From the NCBI RefSeq assembly GCF_000758665.1, contig NZ_CP009285.1, positions 7,378,001 through 7,442,000 on the forward strand: a DNA stretch of 64,000 nt. The letters run 5' to 3'. The notes below the pieces were generated by a model that searched no databases, was not told the origin of the DNA, and was given only the letters and a program-made list of their open reading frames with translations. The DNA is from Paenibacillus borealis (lineage in GTDB: Bacteria > Bacillota > Bacilli > Paenibacillales > Paenibacillaceae). The first letter of the stretch is position 1. Each line of letters begins with the position of its first letter. The position numbers were made by a program, and so were the translations under genes. Positions 41,556-50,685 of the stretch are shown here, in pieces.

Positions 41556-41604
41556 ACAATCCTCCCTTTCACTTGGTTCTAATATTCATAGCATATCTTA
41601 TAGA

Positions 41605-41636
41605 GCAACCCCCTTGAACAAGTTCAAGGGGGTTGC
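41605..41636. repeat. Perfect 15-base inverted repeat between rplL and ybxB
   Basis: GCAACCCCCTTGAAC (41605-41619) and its exact complement (41622-41636) are separated by two bases. It lies 53 bases past the rplL stop. Neither strand has a T-run after it, so a stable 3'-end-protecting or processing stem is more likely than simple termination. Confidence 0.7.
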
Positions 41637-41688
41637 AAGAACCGGAACGAATCACTTCATATCCGGAGCAGTACCTGCTTAAATCAAA

Positions 41689-42048
41689 TTATTTTACTTC
41701 TACAGAAGCGCCTGCTTCTTCCAATTTTGCTTTGGTAGCTTCTGCTTCTTCTTTGCTTACTTTTTCTTTGATTGCTTTTGGAGCGTTGTCTACAACGTCT
41801 TTAGCTTCTTTCAAGCCAAGACCTGTGATTTCGCGAACGATTTTGATAACGTTGATTTTGGAAGCGCCAGCGCCTGTCAAAATTACGTCGAATTCGGATT
41901 GCTCTTCTTCAACAGCTGCTACTGCGCCGCCAGCCGCTACTGGAGCTGCTGCAGTTACGCCGAATTCTTCTTCGATTGCTTTAACCAGGTCGTTCAGTTC
42001 CAATACGCTCATGCCTTTAATTTCTTCCAAGATTGTTTCTTTGCTCAT
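41689..42048 (-). CDS. rplL: 50S ribosomal protein L7/L12
   Basis: A 119-residue stalk protein: N-terminal dimerisation helix ([15 protein letters not shown]), Ala-rich hinge (about residues 35-47), and C-terminal factor-binding domain ([20 protein letters not shown]). Present in several copies on L10 and recruits GTPase factors. Confidence 0.99.
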   Translation of the reverse strand: MSKETILEEIKGMSVLELNDLVKAIEEEFGVTAAAPVAAGGAVAAVEEEQSEFDVILTGAGASKINVIKIVREITGLGLKEAKDVVDNAPKAIKEKVSKEEAEATKAKLEEAGASVEVK

Positions 42049-42111
42049 GATTGAACCTCCATTATATTTGAATTGGTTTGTGGTATTAATTATGAAGCTA
42101 GAAGCAAAGGC

Positions 42112-42615
42112 TTACGCGCTTTGTTCTTCTTTCTCAGCAACAGCTTTAACTGCAAGCGCGAAGTTGCGGATTGGAGCTTGAAGCACGCTAAGCAGCATGG
42201 ACAGCAAACCCTCGCGGGATGGAAGCTCTGCCAGTGCTTTCAGTTGGTCAGCGTCGATAACGCGACCTTCTACAACGCCGCCTTTAAGTTTCAGAGCGTC
42301 GTTCTTCTTAGCGAAGTCGTTCAAAATTTTGGCTGCTACTACCGCATCAGTTTCACTGAAAGCGATCGCTGTAGGACCAGTCAGGACAGCGTCCAGATCA
42401 GTCAACTCAGCCGCTGCAGTTGCACGGCGAAGCAATGTATTCTTCAGGACTTGAAAATCAACGCCAGCTTCACGAAGCTGCTTACGCAGTTCAGTCACTT
42501 GCGAAACGTTCAATCCACGGTAGTCCGCAACAACAGTAGAGATACTGTTCTGCAGTTTGCCAGTTACAACATCAACCGCATCCTGTTTAGCTTGGATTAC
42601 TTTTGCATTTGCCAA
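42112..42615 (-). CDS. rplJ: 50S ribosomal protein L10
   Basis: A 167-residue L10, the base of the L7/L12 stalk ([21 protein letters not shown]-terminal helix that binds L12 dimers). In the Bacilli L10 binds its own leader, which is present just upstream. Confidence 0.98.
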   Translation of the reverse strand: MANAKVIQAKQDAVDVVTGKLQNSISTVVADYRGLNVSQVTELRKQLREAGVDFQVLKNTLLRRATAAAELTDLDAVLTGPTAIAFSETDAVVAAKILNDFAKKNDALKLKGGVVEGRVIDADQLKALAELPSREGLLSMLLSVLQAPIRNFALAVKAVAEKEEQSA

Positions 42616-42858
42616 TTGTATACACCTCCTGAAAATTTATGTGACGGCGATTATTCCGGGGAATCCGCGCCGCTCCTACGCAGGCATTAGAAAAGCCTCC
42701 GCAGATTCACGAAGGCTTGATAAAACGGAAAGCAGTCAGGCGAGCCTGTTACTTTTTGTTTCTATCACAACACCTCGGTAGGAAATTAAGCCCTACGGCA
42801 CCTACTGTCTACGGTAAGCATATTCGAATTCAAGATTGATCACCTTAATGTTCACAAC
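42616..42858 (-). promoter_or_regulatory. L10 leader (rplJ autoregulation) with attenuator
   Basis: The 285-base gap between rplA and rplJ reads, on the minus strand, ACCGTAGACAGTAGGTGCCG and then a Pro-free, highly structured RNA typical of the L10 leader. It ends in an attenuator hairpin: AAGCCT (42713-42718 as read) pairs with AGGCTT (42693-42698) and is followed by TTCTAA. L10-L12 binding is expected to favour termination. Confidence 0.85.
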
Positions 42859-42864
42859 TGTTAT

Positions 42865-42893
42865 AGATTATCAAAGATGACTCAAAGAGTCAA
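42865..42893 (-). promoter_or_regulatory. Sigma-A promoter of rplJL
   Basis: TTGACT (42888-42893), 17-base spacer and TAATCT (42865-42870) on the minus strand, overlapping the end of rplA by six bases or less. Confidence 0.7.
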
Positions 42894-42900
42894 CCCTTAA

Positions 42901-43593
42901 TTATCTGAAAGCAGCTGCGTTCACGCGAGCGCTAGGTCCCATTGTGGACGAAATAGCGATGCCTTTAAGGTATACACCTTTAGCAGCAGCCGGTTTCGCA
43001 CGGTTCAGAGCGTCGATGAGGGATTTAAGGTTCTCGTTCAGTTGTTCAGCGTTGAAAGACACTTTGCCGATTGGCGCGTGAATTTGGCCCGCTTTGTCAA
43101 GACGATATTCGATTTTACCGGCTTTGATTTCTTGAACAGCCTTGGTAACGTCGAAAGTAACTGTACCTGCTTTAGGGTTAGGCATAAGGCCTTTACCACC
43201 GAGCAGACGACCCAGTTTACCGACTTCACTCATCATATCAGGTGTAGCTACGCAGACATCAAATTCAAACCAGCCCTGTTGAATTTTGTTGATCATATCA
43301 GCATCACCAACAAAATCCGCGCCAGCAGCTTCCGCTTCTTTCGCTTTTTCACCTTTTGCAAATACCAGCACGCGTTGAGTTTTGCCTGTGCCGTGAGGCA
43401 GGACAACAACACCACGAACAGCTTGGTCTTGTTTACGCGGGTCTACACCCAGACGAACTGCTGCTTCAACGGTTTCGTCGAATTTGGCAGTTGCCGCCTT
43501 TTTCACAAGCTCTACAGCTTCTGAAGGCTCGTAAGTTGCTTCGCTGTTGATCAGCTTAGCAGATTCTTGGTATTTCTTACCATGTTTAGCCAT
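42901..43593 (-). CDS. rplA: 50S ribosomal protein L1
   Basis: A 230-residue L1 starting [20 protein letters not shown] at ATG 43593. It forms the L1 stalk that guides E-site tRNA and in many bacteria represses its own operon. [20 protein letters not shown] and [12 protein letters not shown] are conserved. Confidence 0.98.
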   Translation of the reverse strand: MAKHGKKYQESAKLINSEATYEPSEAVELVKKAATAKFDETVEAAVRLGVDPRKQDQAVRGVVVLPHGTGKTQRVLVFAKGEKAKEAEAAGADFVGDADMINKIQQGWFEFDVCVATPDMMSEVGKLGRLLGGKGLMPNPKAGTVTFDVTKAVQEIKAGKIEYRLDKAGQIHAPIGKVSFNAEQLNENLKSLIDALNRAKPAAAKGVYLKGIAISSTMGPSARVNAAAFR

Positions 43594-43674
43594 GAAAATG
43601 TTCCTCCTTTGTGGTGTTAGCGGAAATTCCTCCCACATATTGCGGTCATGAATGACCGGTTCATCGAATACATA

Positions 43675-44100
43675 TTAGTCTTCGATTGTGATACCCATAC
43701 TGCGGGCAGTACCTTCAACCATACGCATTGCAGCTTCGATAGATGCAGCGTTCAGATCGGGCATTTTTGTTTCAGCAATTTCACGAACCGCTGCGCGGCC
43801 GAGCTTTGCTACTTTTTTCTTGTTTGGTTCACCGGATCCTTTTTCTACTTTTGCAGCGATGCGAAGCAGAACAGCAGCCGGAGGAGTTTTAGTGATGAAG
43901 GTAAAGGAACGGTCTTCAAATACTGTAATTTCAACCGGGATGATCAGGCCAGCCTGGTCGGCAGTACGGGCGTTGAATTCCTTACAGAATGCCATGATGT
44001 TGACACCTGCTTGACCTAACGCCGGACCTACTGGAGGCGCTGGATTCGCTTTCCCTGCAGGAATCTGCAGTTTCACCATTTTAATAACTTTTTTAGCCAT
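43675..44100 (-). CDS. rplK: 50S ribosomal protein L11
   Basis: A 141-residue L11 starting [20 protein letters not shown] at ATG 44100. [20 protein letters not shown] is the thiostrepton-region motif and is intact. Follows nusG. Confidence 0.98.
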   Translation of the reverse strand: MAKKVIKMVKLQIPAGKANPAPPVGPALGQAGVNIMAFCKEFNARTADQAGLIIPVEITVFEDRSFTFITKTPPAAVLLRIAAKVEKGSGEPNKKKVAKLGRAAVREIAETKMPDLNAASIEAAMRMVEGTARSMGITIED

Positions 44101-44175
44101 GAGTGACACCTCCTTGCGTAAATAGTGGTATTCGAACGCTAGTTAGCGTTCTCCCACAAGAAACCCTTGCGCTTG

Positions 44176-44709
44176 TTATATCTTCTCCACTTGAGTGAAA
44201 TCCAACTCGAGCGGGGTTTCCCGTCCAAACATGTTGACATGTACCTTGATCTTGCTTTTGTCTACCAAAATTTCTTCCACGGAGCCCACAAAATTCGCAA
44301 ACGGACCGACCATAATACGTACGGATTCCTTAATTTCGAAATCAATCTTCGCTTTAGGTTCAACCATGCCCATATGCTTCAGAATTTGTTCAACCTCTTC
44401 AGGAAGCAAAGCGGTAGGCTTGGACCCGGAACCCGTTGAACCGACAAATCCGGTAACGCCCGGCGTATTGCGGACTACATACCATGAATCATCAGTCTGA
44501 ACCATTTCGACCAAAACATAACCAGGGTAAACTTTGCGCATGACAGTTTTTTTCTTGCCATCCTTGTTTACAATTTCTTCTTCCATAGGAACAAGAACGC
44601 GGAATATTTTGTCTTCCATGCCCATGGACTCAACGCGTTTTTCCAAATTGGCCTTGACCTTATTCTCATACCCGGAATAGGTATGAACGACATACCATCT
44701 TTTTTCCAT
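44176..44709 (-). CDS. nusG: Transcription factor NusG
   Basis: 177 residues: NGN domain (WYVVHTYSGYENKVKANLEK; YPGYVLVEMVQTDDSWYVVR), then the KOW domain (VRIMVGPFANFVGSVEEILV). Binds elongating RNA polymerase and S10 and, in Bacillus, controls pausing. Just after secE. Confidence 0.98.
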   Translation of the reverse strand: MEKRWYVVHTYSGYENKVKANLEKRVESMGMEDKIFRVLVPMEEEIVNKDGKKKTVMRKVYPGYVLVEMVQTDDSWYVVRNTPGVTGFVGSTGSGSKPTALLPEEVEQILKHMGMVEPKAKIDFEIKESVRIMVGPFANFVGSVEEILVDKSKIKVHVNMFGRETPLELDFTQVEKI

Positions 44710-44730
44710 ATCAAGCCACCTGGGACCTCT

Positions 44731-44922
44731 CTAAATAATCGCTTCAATCACAGCGGAAATACCGATGTCCAGAACCCAGAAGTAAAGAGCGATAACTACA
44801 ATTGTACCGAGAACGATCAATGTATAGTTTTTCAGTTCTTTACGGCTAGGCCAGCGAACCTTTTTGAGTTCACTCCAGCTCTCAGTGAAAAAGGAAAACA
44901 AAGACTTGAAACTACGTTTCAC
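44731..44922 (-). CDS. secE: Protein translocase subunit SecE
   Basis: A 63-residue single-span membrane protein. The amphipathic helix SWSELKKVRWPSRKELKNYT is conserved and is followed by one membrane segment (LIVLGTIVVIALYFWVLDIG). Stabilises SecY. Confidence 0.98.
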   Translation of the reverse strand: MKRSFKSLFSFFTESWSELKKVRWPSRKELKNYTLIVLGTIVVIALYFWVLDIGISAVIEAII

Positions 44923-44942
44923 GCCGACTACACCTCCAAAGA

Positions 44943-45092
44943 CTATCTGGTTTCGCGATGAGGAGTTTGCTCGTTACAAAACTTGCAAAATTTCTTCATC
45001 TCCAAGCGGTCGGGGTGATTTCGCTTGTTTTTGGTTGTTGCATAGTTTCTTTGTTTGCAACTTGTACAAGCCAAAGTGATAATTACCCGCAT
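44943..45092 (-). CDS. rpmG: 50S ribosomal protein L33 (zinc-binding form)
   Basis: A 49-residue L33 starting [20 protein letters not shown] and ending QTPHRETR. Two C-x2-C pairs (CTSC, CKFC) identify the zinc form. First in the rpmG-secE-nusG operon; the ribosome site is GGGAGGTG. Confidence 0.96.
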   Translation of the reverse strand: MRVIITLACTSCKQRNYATTKNKRNHPDRLEMKKFCKFCNEQTPHRETR

Positions 45093-45149
45093 GATATGCA
45101 CCTCCCGAAGACGTACTTCTAACGATTAAATTAGAAGACGCAAATATTG

Positions 45150-45186
45150 ATTCAAAAAAAAAGCCGCGAATTTAGGCCTACCTAAA
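45150..45186 (-). promoter_or_regulatory. Possible attenuator in the rpmG-secE-nusG leader
   Basis: On the minus strand TTTAGG-TAGG-CCTAAA forms a 6-bp hairpin that is followed, after eight bases, by ten consecutive T. It begins only a few bases after the predicted start. The spacing between stem and T-run is longer than normal, so function is uncertain. The rest of the 366-base gap 45093-45458 holds the promoter and the sigH terminator; 45219-45410 shows nothing. Confidence 0.35.
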
Positions 45187-45188
45187 AC

Positions 45189-45218
45189 ACTTTAGCATAA
45201 TAACATTGTCCGTGTCAA
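45189..45218 (-). promoter_or_regulatory. Sigma-A promoter of rpmG-secE-nusG
   Basis: TTGACA (45213-45218), 18-base spacer and extended -10 TGC-TAAAGT (-10 at 45189-45194) on the minus strand. Confidence 0.75.
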
Positions 45219-45414
45219 CGAAAGAATTCCCCCATCGCACTGGGTATTTCCGGGTGCTGTAGCCTTGTGCCGTACGTTATCTTTGGTCTTGTCTATTCCT
45301 TTGCCACTCACTGTCTTCATTACCATTATGGATCATTCCGCATGTGGTTAAACCTGCAGCCTGCTGTTACCCAAACAAATTACATTTCCATCACGACGAA
45401 ATCTTGCGGAACAC

Positions 45415-45439
45415 TAAAAAAAGACTCGAGTCCCGAGCC
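45415..45439 (-). terminator. Rho-independent terminator after sigH
   Basis: GGCTCG-GGACT-CGAGTC (six pairs with one G-T) followed by seven T on the minus strand, 20 bases past the sigH stop. Confidence 0.75.
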
Positions 45440-45458
45440 TTTCTAGTTCATTATATCA

Positions 45459-46103
45459 TTAATTGTCACGCACTTCCAGATATCTTTCCAATTTACGCTT
45501 CACTCGCTGCAGAGCATTGTCAATAGACTTCACATGCCGCTTCAAGTCCTCGGCAATCTCCTGATAGGAACGTCCATCCAGATAGAGCATCAGAACCTTG
45601 CGTTCCAGATCACTAAGGATCTCCGCCATCTTATCTTCCAGTCCGATAAACTCTTCCTGGTTGATAATCAGTTCTTCGGGATCAAGCACCTGCGTTCCGC
45701 AAATCACGTCCATCAGCGTCCGGTCGGAATCCTCATCATAGATGGGCTTGTCGAGCGAAACGTATGAGTTCAGCGGAATATGCTTCTGGCGGGTCGCCGT
45801 CTTAATGGCAGTTATAATCTGACGGGTAATGCACAGTTCGGCAAATGCCTTGAAGGAAGAGAGCTTGTCTCCCTTGAAGTCACGAATTGCCTTATACAGG
45901 CCAATCATGCCTTCCTGTACAATATCTTCACGATCTGCCCCAATCAGAAAATAAGAACGGGCCTTGGCACGTACGAAATTACGGTACTTGTTGATTAAAT
46001 GTTCCAATGCGCCACTGTCGCCACCACGGAAGATCTCGACAATTTCTTCATCACTTATGAAATCATACTCGGATAGCATTAATTCCTTGAGGTCGACACT
46101 CAC
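45459..46103 (-). CDS. sigH: RNA polymerase sigma factor SigH (sigma-30)
   Basis: 214 residues from GTG 46103, which has GGGGGG 7 bases upstream; an in-frame ATG 33 bases earlier has no ribosome site. Region 2 reads YRNFVRAKARSYFLIGADRE and DIVQEGMIGLYKAIRDF; region 4 reads LDGRSYQEIAEDLKRHVKS. In B. subtilis it directs transition-state and early sporulation genes. Conserved position before rpmG-secE-nusG. Confidence 0.97.
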   Translation of the reverse strand: MSVDLKELMLSEYDFISDEEIVEIFRGGDSGALEHLINKYRNFVRAKARSYFLIGADREDIVQEGMIGLYKAIRDFKGDKLSSFKAFAELCITRQIITAIKTATRQKHIPLNSYVSLDKPIYDEDSDRTLMDVICGTQVLDPEELIINQEEFIGLEDKMAEILSDLERKVLMLYLDGRSYQEIAEDLKRHVKSIDNALQRVKRKLERYLEVRDN

Positions 46104-46160
46104 CAAGAATCCCCCCGGCTGCAACGCTAGACACATCGTTACTTCGCGAAATATAGGATC

Positions 46161-46190
46161 AGTATATATTATGTTACCTTACAACGTCAA
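46161..46190 (-). promoter_or_regulatory. Sigma-A promoter of sigH
   Basis: TTGACG (46185-46190), 18-base spacer and TATACT (46161-46166) on the minus strand, about 60 bases ahead of the sigH start. Confidence 0.7.
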
Positions 46191-46192
46191 CC

Positions 46193-46216
46193 GAAGATTG
46201 TCCAAAAACAATCTTC
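46193..46216. repeat. Inverted repeat abutting the sigH -35
   Basis: GAAGATTGT (46193-46201) and ACAATCTTC (46208-46216) are perfect 9-base arms around six bases, two bases upstream of the -35. It could end rae1 transcription or be a regulator site; there is no T-run after it. Confidence 0.55.
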
Positions 46217-46266
46217 TATAACATATTATGGCATTTTTCTGTAAGAATCCGATTCTGCCCCTACAT

Positions 46267-46788
46267 TTACTGTCTGCGCCAGTCTTCGAGACGTTTACGC
46301 GTTTCCGGAGGCAGCTTGTCTTCCAGGGAGTGACGGGTCCCGCTCACACTTCCCGGTTCAATAGCCTTTTTAACCTGTTTCTGGTTTTCTTCAATCGCCA
46401 GCCTCAGTTCTCTCGCTGAGATCCGGAGCGCACCTTGCGCAAAAACAACATGCTGCTCCACAAAATCGCTGGTCGCCACAGAAATCTGTCTGCGGCGGTG
46501 AGTGAATTCTCCCACCAGCCGCTCGATGCACTCATCTGCCGTTTCCTTTTCCTTGGTGAAAAAGACCTGGACTTTCCCCTGTACAAACGACCGCCCAAGC
46601 CCCGGTACACGGTATGCATCGAATACGGCTATGACGCGCAGCCCGGAGAATGCCTGATAATCGGCCAGCATATCGAGCAGCCGGTCGCGTGCTCCCTGCA
46701 TGCCGGTCTGCGACAGCGCCGCAAGTTCCGGCCAGCCGCCGATCATATTGTATCCGTCCACGAGCAGTATATCGCGCCAGTCTGCCAT
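46267..46788 (-). CDS. rae1: Ribosome-dependent endoribonuclease Rae1 (YacP, NYN domain)
   Basis: 173 residues. The NYN/PIN-like nuclease core has DILLVDGYNMIGGWPELAAL, then VIAVFDAYRVPG, and ATSDFVEQHVVFAQGA, which carry the acidic metal ligands. The C-terminal tail is charged. In B. subtilis, Rae1 cleaves mRNA in the ribosomal A site. Three bases after rlmB. Confidence 0.95.
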   Translation of the reverse strand: MADWRDILLVDGYNMIGGWPELAALSQTGMQGARDRLLDMLADYQAFSGLRVIAVFDAYRVPGLGRSFVQGKVQVFFTKEKETADECIERLVGEFTHRRRQISVATSDFVEQHVVFAQGALRISARELRLAIEENQKQVKKAIEPGSVSGTRHSLEDKLPPETRKRLEDWRRQ

Positions 46789-46790
46789 AG

Positions 46791-47552
46791 CTATTCCTGT
46801 TCTTGCCGGCGGCGGAGAACCTCGTACATAATTACACCGGCTGCTACCGAAGCATTAAGAGAGTTAATTCTTCCCGCCATCGGCAGCTTCAGCAGCACGT
46901 CACATTTCTCACGGATCAGGCGGCCCATTCCTTTATTCTCATTGCCGATAACCACCGCTACCGGTCCGGTAAAGATATCAGACCCGAAGAGATTCTGGTC
47001 CGTATCCACATCGGTTCCAACCACCCACACTCCCAGTTCTTTCAGCCGGTCTATCGTCTGGCCCAGATTGGTTACGCGTGCAACGGGCACATATTCCACT
47101 GCACCGGCAGAGGTTTTGGATACTGTTGCCGTAATCTGCGCGGAACGCCGCTTCGGTACAATAACACCATGTACACCCGTGCAGTCAGCAGTACGCAAGA
47201 TGGACCCCAGGTTATGAGGATCTTCAATTTCATCCAGCAGAAGCAGAAAAGGCGGTTCCCCCTTGGCTTCAGCAGCTGCAAGAATATCAGCAACCTCGGT
47301 GTAGGCAAAAGGTGCTGCCTGCGCCACTACGCCTTGATGCTGCACACCGGGGGCAAGCTGATCCAGCTTCCGTTTGTCTACATGCTGAATTACAATCCCT
47401 GCTTTACGGGCTTCAGCAATGATAGGTGCCGTCAGATGCTTTTGTGCCGTTTCGGCGATCCATATTTTGTTCAATGTGCGGCCGGCGCGAAGCGCTTCAA
47501 GGACTGAATGCTTGCCTGCCAATATTTCCTCTTCCGTTCTCAATTCTTCCAT
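46791..47552 (-). CDS. rlmB: 23S rRNA (guanosine-2'-O)-methyltransferase RlmB-like (TrmH/SpoU family)
   Basis: 253 residues from ATG 47552, with AGGAG 8 bases upstream; another ATG at 47558 is too close to it. The substrate-binding N-terminal domain (GKHSVLEALRAGRTLNKIWI) precedes the SPOUT knot motifs LDEIEDPHNLGSILRTADCT, VVIGNENKGMGR and MAGRINSLNASVAAGVIMYE. Expected target is G2251 in the P loop. Between mrnC and rae1. Confidence 0.93.
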   Translation of the reverse strand: MEELRTEEEILAGKHSVLEALRAGRTLNKIWIAETAQKHLTAPIIAEARKAGIVIQHVDKRKLDQLAPGVQHQGVVAQAAPFAYTEVADILAAAEAKGEPPFLLLLDEIEDPHNLGSILRTADCTGVHGVIVPKRRSAQITATVSKTSAGAVEYVPVARVTNLGQTIDRLKELGVWVVGTDVDTDQNLFGSDIFTGPVAVVIGNENKGMGRLIREKCDVLLKLPMAGRINSLNASVAAGVIMYEVLRRRQEQE

Positions 47553-47612
47553 GTTCATGTCTCCTGTTCTAAGTACCCTTATATAACTATAAACTCCGCG
47601 GCCGAATTAAAC

Positions 47613-48050
47613 TCATTTGGACCGGTTCAACATGTATTCGATGCTGTTATGAATAAGCTCCTGTATTCTCGCCTGTTGTCCGGTGTAATACAAATGTCCG
47701 ATCAGGCATTCAAAAGCTGTGGCATGACGGTACTCCAGCACATCCGCGTTTTTGGGAATCGTGCCGGATTTGGCATTGCGCCCTCGTCTTACCACATCCT
47801 TCTCTTCCTCTGTGAGCACCGGCTCAAGATAGGCCAGAATGGTGCTCTGCGCTTTGGCCGAGACCAGTCCCGTTGCCGAGCGGTGCAGATGATTCGGACG
47901 CAGATTAGGCAGCGAAATCAGATACTGCCGCACAGCCACTTCATAAATGGCATCACCCGCATATGCCAGAACAATCGGCGAGAGCAAACGGGCAGGCTGG
48001 GATGGTTCGTACGGGAACCATGCGCTGTTCAGGTCAAACTGCCCGCTCAT
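47613..48050 (-). CDS. mrnC: Mini-ribonuclease III
   Basis: 145 residues, an RNase III catalytic domain without a double-strand RNA-binding domain. The signature is LAYAGDAIYEVAVRQYLISL, with ATAFECLIGHLYYTG at the second acidic site. It matures 23S rRNA ends in Bacillus. Its ATG overlaps the cysS TGA by 4 bases. Confidence 0.96.
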   Translation of the reverse strand: MSGQFDLNSAWFPYEPSQPARLLSPIVLAYAGDAIYEVAVRQYLISLPNLRPNHLHRSATGLVSAKAQSTILAYLEPVLTEEEKDVVRRGRNAKSGTIPKNADVLEYRHATAFECLIGHLYYTGQQARIQELIHNSIEYMLNRSK

Positions 48051-49453
48051 TTACGCCGCCACCGCATTCCCTGTGGAGTGTCTTCCAGCAGGATGCCCAG
48101 CGCATTCAGCTCATCGCGGATTGCATCGGACCGGCTCCAGTTCTTATTCTTGCGGGCTTCAGCGCGTTCAGTAATTAGACGTTCTACCTCTTCGCTGGCA
48201 ACCTCTTCATCAGCCTCCGGCGTAAGACGCAGTACAGTATTCATCTCGGTAAAAGCTTTCTGCAATGCTGCAAAATCAGCGGGCAGAGCGTTATTATCAG
48301 CAAGCGTCAGATTGGCCAGGCTTACCCAGTCAAATACAGCGGTAATCGCATCCGGCGTATTGAAATCATCCTGCATTCTGGCATGGAAGTTGTTCACGAT
48401 AGCCGTAAGCCGTTCCGTGATCTGCGGACTTGCCTCTCCCTCTGCTCCATCTGTATCCAGATCAAGACGATGCTTCACATTGCCTGCTGCCAGAGCGATA
48501 CGTTCCACACTCTTCTCGGCAGACAGAAGTGCTTCCTCCGAGAAGTTCAGCTGATTGCGGTAATGGCTTGAAAGCATGAAATAACGGATAGTCCCTGCTT
48601 TGAAGCGTGCACGGATATCCTTCACAAGCAGACCGTTCCCCAGTGATTTCGACATTTTCTCATCGCCGATGTTCAAAAATGCGTTGTGCATCCAATAATT
48701 CGACAGCGGCTCACCCGTCAGCGCTTCTGTCTGCGCGCATTCGCATTCATGGTGCGGGAACTTCAAATCCTCTCCGCCGCCGTGGATGTCGATCGTTGTG
48801 CCCAAATATTCGCGGACCATTGCCGAGCACTCGATATGCCAGCCCGGTCGTCCCTCGCCCCATGGACTGGACCAGTGTACCTCACCCGGTTTGGCTGCCT
48901 TCCAGAGCACAAAATCCTCCTGGTTCTCCTTGCGCGAATCCACCTCTACCCGGATACCGAAGCGCAGTTCCTCCAGATTCTGGCCTGACAGCTTGCCATA
49001 ATCGGCAAACTTGCCGGTACGATAATATACATCTCCGCCGTTCTCGTAGGCATAGCCCTTCTCTTCAAGCTCTTTGATGAACTCAATAATCTTATCCATA
49101 CTTTCGGTAACGCGCGGATTCATCGATGCTGGCTTCACGCCTAATCCGGCCAAATCCTCCTGATAGGCAGCAATAAACATTTCCGCAACTTCTGCTACGG
49201 TGATGTTCATCTCTTCTGCTTTGCGGATCATTTTATCATCCACATCGGTAAAGTTCGTCAGATAGCGGACTTCATTGCCAAGTGCCTCCAGGTAGTTGCG
49301 CACCATATCAAACACGATTACCGGTCTGGCATTGCCGATATGCATATAGCCGTATACGGTTGGTCCGCATACGTACATTTTCACTTTGCCTGGCTCCTGC
49401 GGTACAAATACTTCTTTACTTCGCGTCATAGTGTTGTAGATCTGCAAAGACAT
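48047..49453 (-). CDS. cysS: Cysteinyl-tRNA synthetase
   Basis: 468 residues starting MSLQIYNTMTRSKEVFVPQE at ATG 49453; the upstream open frame overlaps cysE and is not family-like. HIGN (GYMHIGNARP) and KMSKS (DEKMSKSLGNG) signatures are present, with zinc ligands in MYVCGPTVYG, GWHIECSAM and HHECECAQ. Downstream of cysE in a T-box-controlled operon. Confidence 0.98.
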   Translation of the reverse strand: MSLQIYNTMTRSKEVFVPQEPGKVKMYVCGPTVYGYMHIGNARPVIVFDMVRNYLEALGNEVRYLTNFTDVDDKMIRKAEEMNITVAEVAEMFIAAYQEDLAGLGVKPASMNPRVTESMDKIIEFIKELEEKGYAYENGGDVYYRTGKFADYGKLSGQNLEELRFGIRVEVDSRKENQEDFVLWKAAKPGEVHWSSPWGEGRPGWHIECSAMVREYLGTTIDIHGGGEDLKFPHHECECAQTEALTGEPLSNYWMHNAFLNIGDEKMSKSLGNGLLVKDIRARFKAGTIRYFMLSSHYRNQLNFSEEALLSAEKSVERIALAAGNVKHRLDLDTDGAEGEASPQITERLTAIVNNFHARMQDDFNTPDAITAVFDWVSLANLTLADNNALPADFAALQKAFTEMNTVLRLTPEADEEVASEEVERLITERAEARKNKNWSRSDAIRDELNALGILLEDTPQGMRWRRK

Positions 49454-49505
49454 TCTTTTTCCAATCCTTTCTGTTCCCCCTGGATTCTCTTGAATCTCCA
49501 TATGG

Positions 49506-50198
49506 TTATATTTCATAATCACCGATATATTGCTGGCTCTCCAGCCGCCGCTGCTCCTTCTTCTGCTTGTCTTCGGAGCCCATCTGTTCGCGGAGCTCTT
49601 CGATTTCCTTCTGCAGGAAACGCAGGGAATCAATCAGCGGATCCGGCATCTTGGTATGATCCAGCCGGTCAGATACGCGCTCCCCATTACGCTTAACCAC
49701 TCGTCCGGGATTCCCCACTACGGTGCTATTGCTGGGGACTTCGCGCAGAACAACTGAATTGGAGCCGATATTGCAATTATCGCCGATTCTAAACGATCCC
49801 AGTACTTTGGCACCGGAGCCGATAACAACATTATTGCCGACGGTAGGATGGCGTTTGCCCTTTTCCTTCCCGGTTCCTCCGAGTGTGACCCCCTGATAGA
49901 TAATCACATCGTCACCAATCTCACAGGTTTCACCAATGACTATACCCATTCCATGGTCGATGAACAACCGGCTGCCGATAACCGCACCCGGATGAATCTC
50001 CACTCCGGTCATAAATCTGCTGATCTGCGATACGATGCGTGCCAGCGTAAACCAGCGGCGTTTGTAAAAAGAGTGGGCAATCCGGTGTGCCCAGATGGCA
50101 TGAAGTCCGGCGTAGGTGAAGACAACCTCGAACTTGCTGCGGGCGGCGGGATCGTTGTCGAATACTGCCCGAATGTCCGACTTGATATGCTTAAACAT
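49506..50198 (-). CDS. cysE: Serine O-acetyltransferase
   Basis: Makes O-acetylserine, the committed step of cysteine synthesis. 230 residues starting [20 protein letters not shown] at ATG 50198. The left-handed beta-helix hexapeptides run from [20 protein letters not shown] to [17 protein letters not shown]; the active-site His-Asp pair is in FIDHGMG. It lies behind a T-box and ahead of cysS, so both cysteine supply and charging follow tRNA-Cys charging. Confidence 0.98.
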   Translation of the reverse strand: MFKHIKSDIRAVFDNDPAARSKFEVVFTYAGLHAIWAHRIAHSFYKRRWFTLARIVSQISRFMTGVEIHPGAVIGSRLFIDHGMGIVIGETCEIGDDVIIYQGVTLGGTGKEKGKRHPTVGNNVVIGSGAKVLGSFRIGDNCNIGSNSVVLREVPSNSTVVGNPGRVVKRNGERVSDRLDHTKMPDPLIDSLRFLQKEIEELREQMGSEDKQKKEQRRLESQQYIGDYEI

Positions 50199-50363
50199 CA
50201 CGGTTCCCCTCTTCTTTGACTTCCCCACCTCCTGTTTACAGGTGCGCAAAGGAAGGTATTGTCTTCAGCCCACTGTCTCTATTCATCTGTATGCCGTGAG
50301 CTTTAAATCGGTCTATATGTGTGGTATGAGAATTATAAATCCTTATAAGTCCTTATATTTCAA

Positions 50364-50679
50364 CAAAAAACGCCCCTGCAGCATAATGCTGCAGAGACGT
50401 TTAACCGTGGTCCCACTCTGCTTGAACATTCGCATAACCAGCTGCCGTCAGCCTGGCGGCAAGTACATGCGGTGTCCCTCTTGGCGTCTGTAACGGCAAC
50501 GTCCCCGGCACAGTCTACTGTCCCTGACAGGGACGCTCAACCGTGCAGCTCACAGGTGCATGTTCAGCGGCAGACAAATGAATAACTCCCAGCCTGCAAG
50601 GGAAATCTCCCTCAGCGGTTATTCTCTCTGGCAATTGTCCGTATACGCGTACTTTTCCTGATCACAGCTATTATTATAT
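50364..50679 (-). promoter_or_regulatory. T-box riboswitch of cysE-cysS
   Basis: The T-box sequence reads AGAGTGGGACCACGG (50405-50419 on the minus strand). It is followed by a terminator whose arms ACGTCTCTGCAGCAT and GCTGCAGGGGCGT end in TTTTTT (50364-50402). The 260 bases upstream form the stem I region; a TGC at 50558-50560 is a possible cysteine specifier codon. This fills most of the 541-base gap 50199-50739. Confidence 0.9.
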
Positions 50680-50685
50680 TCTTCT

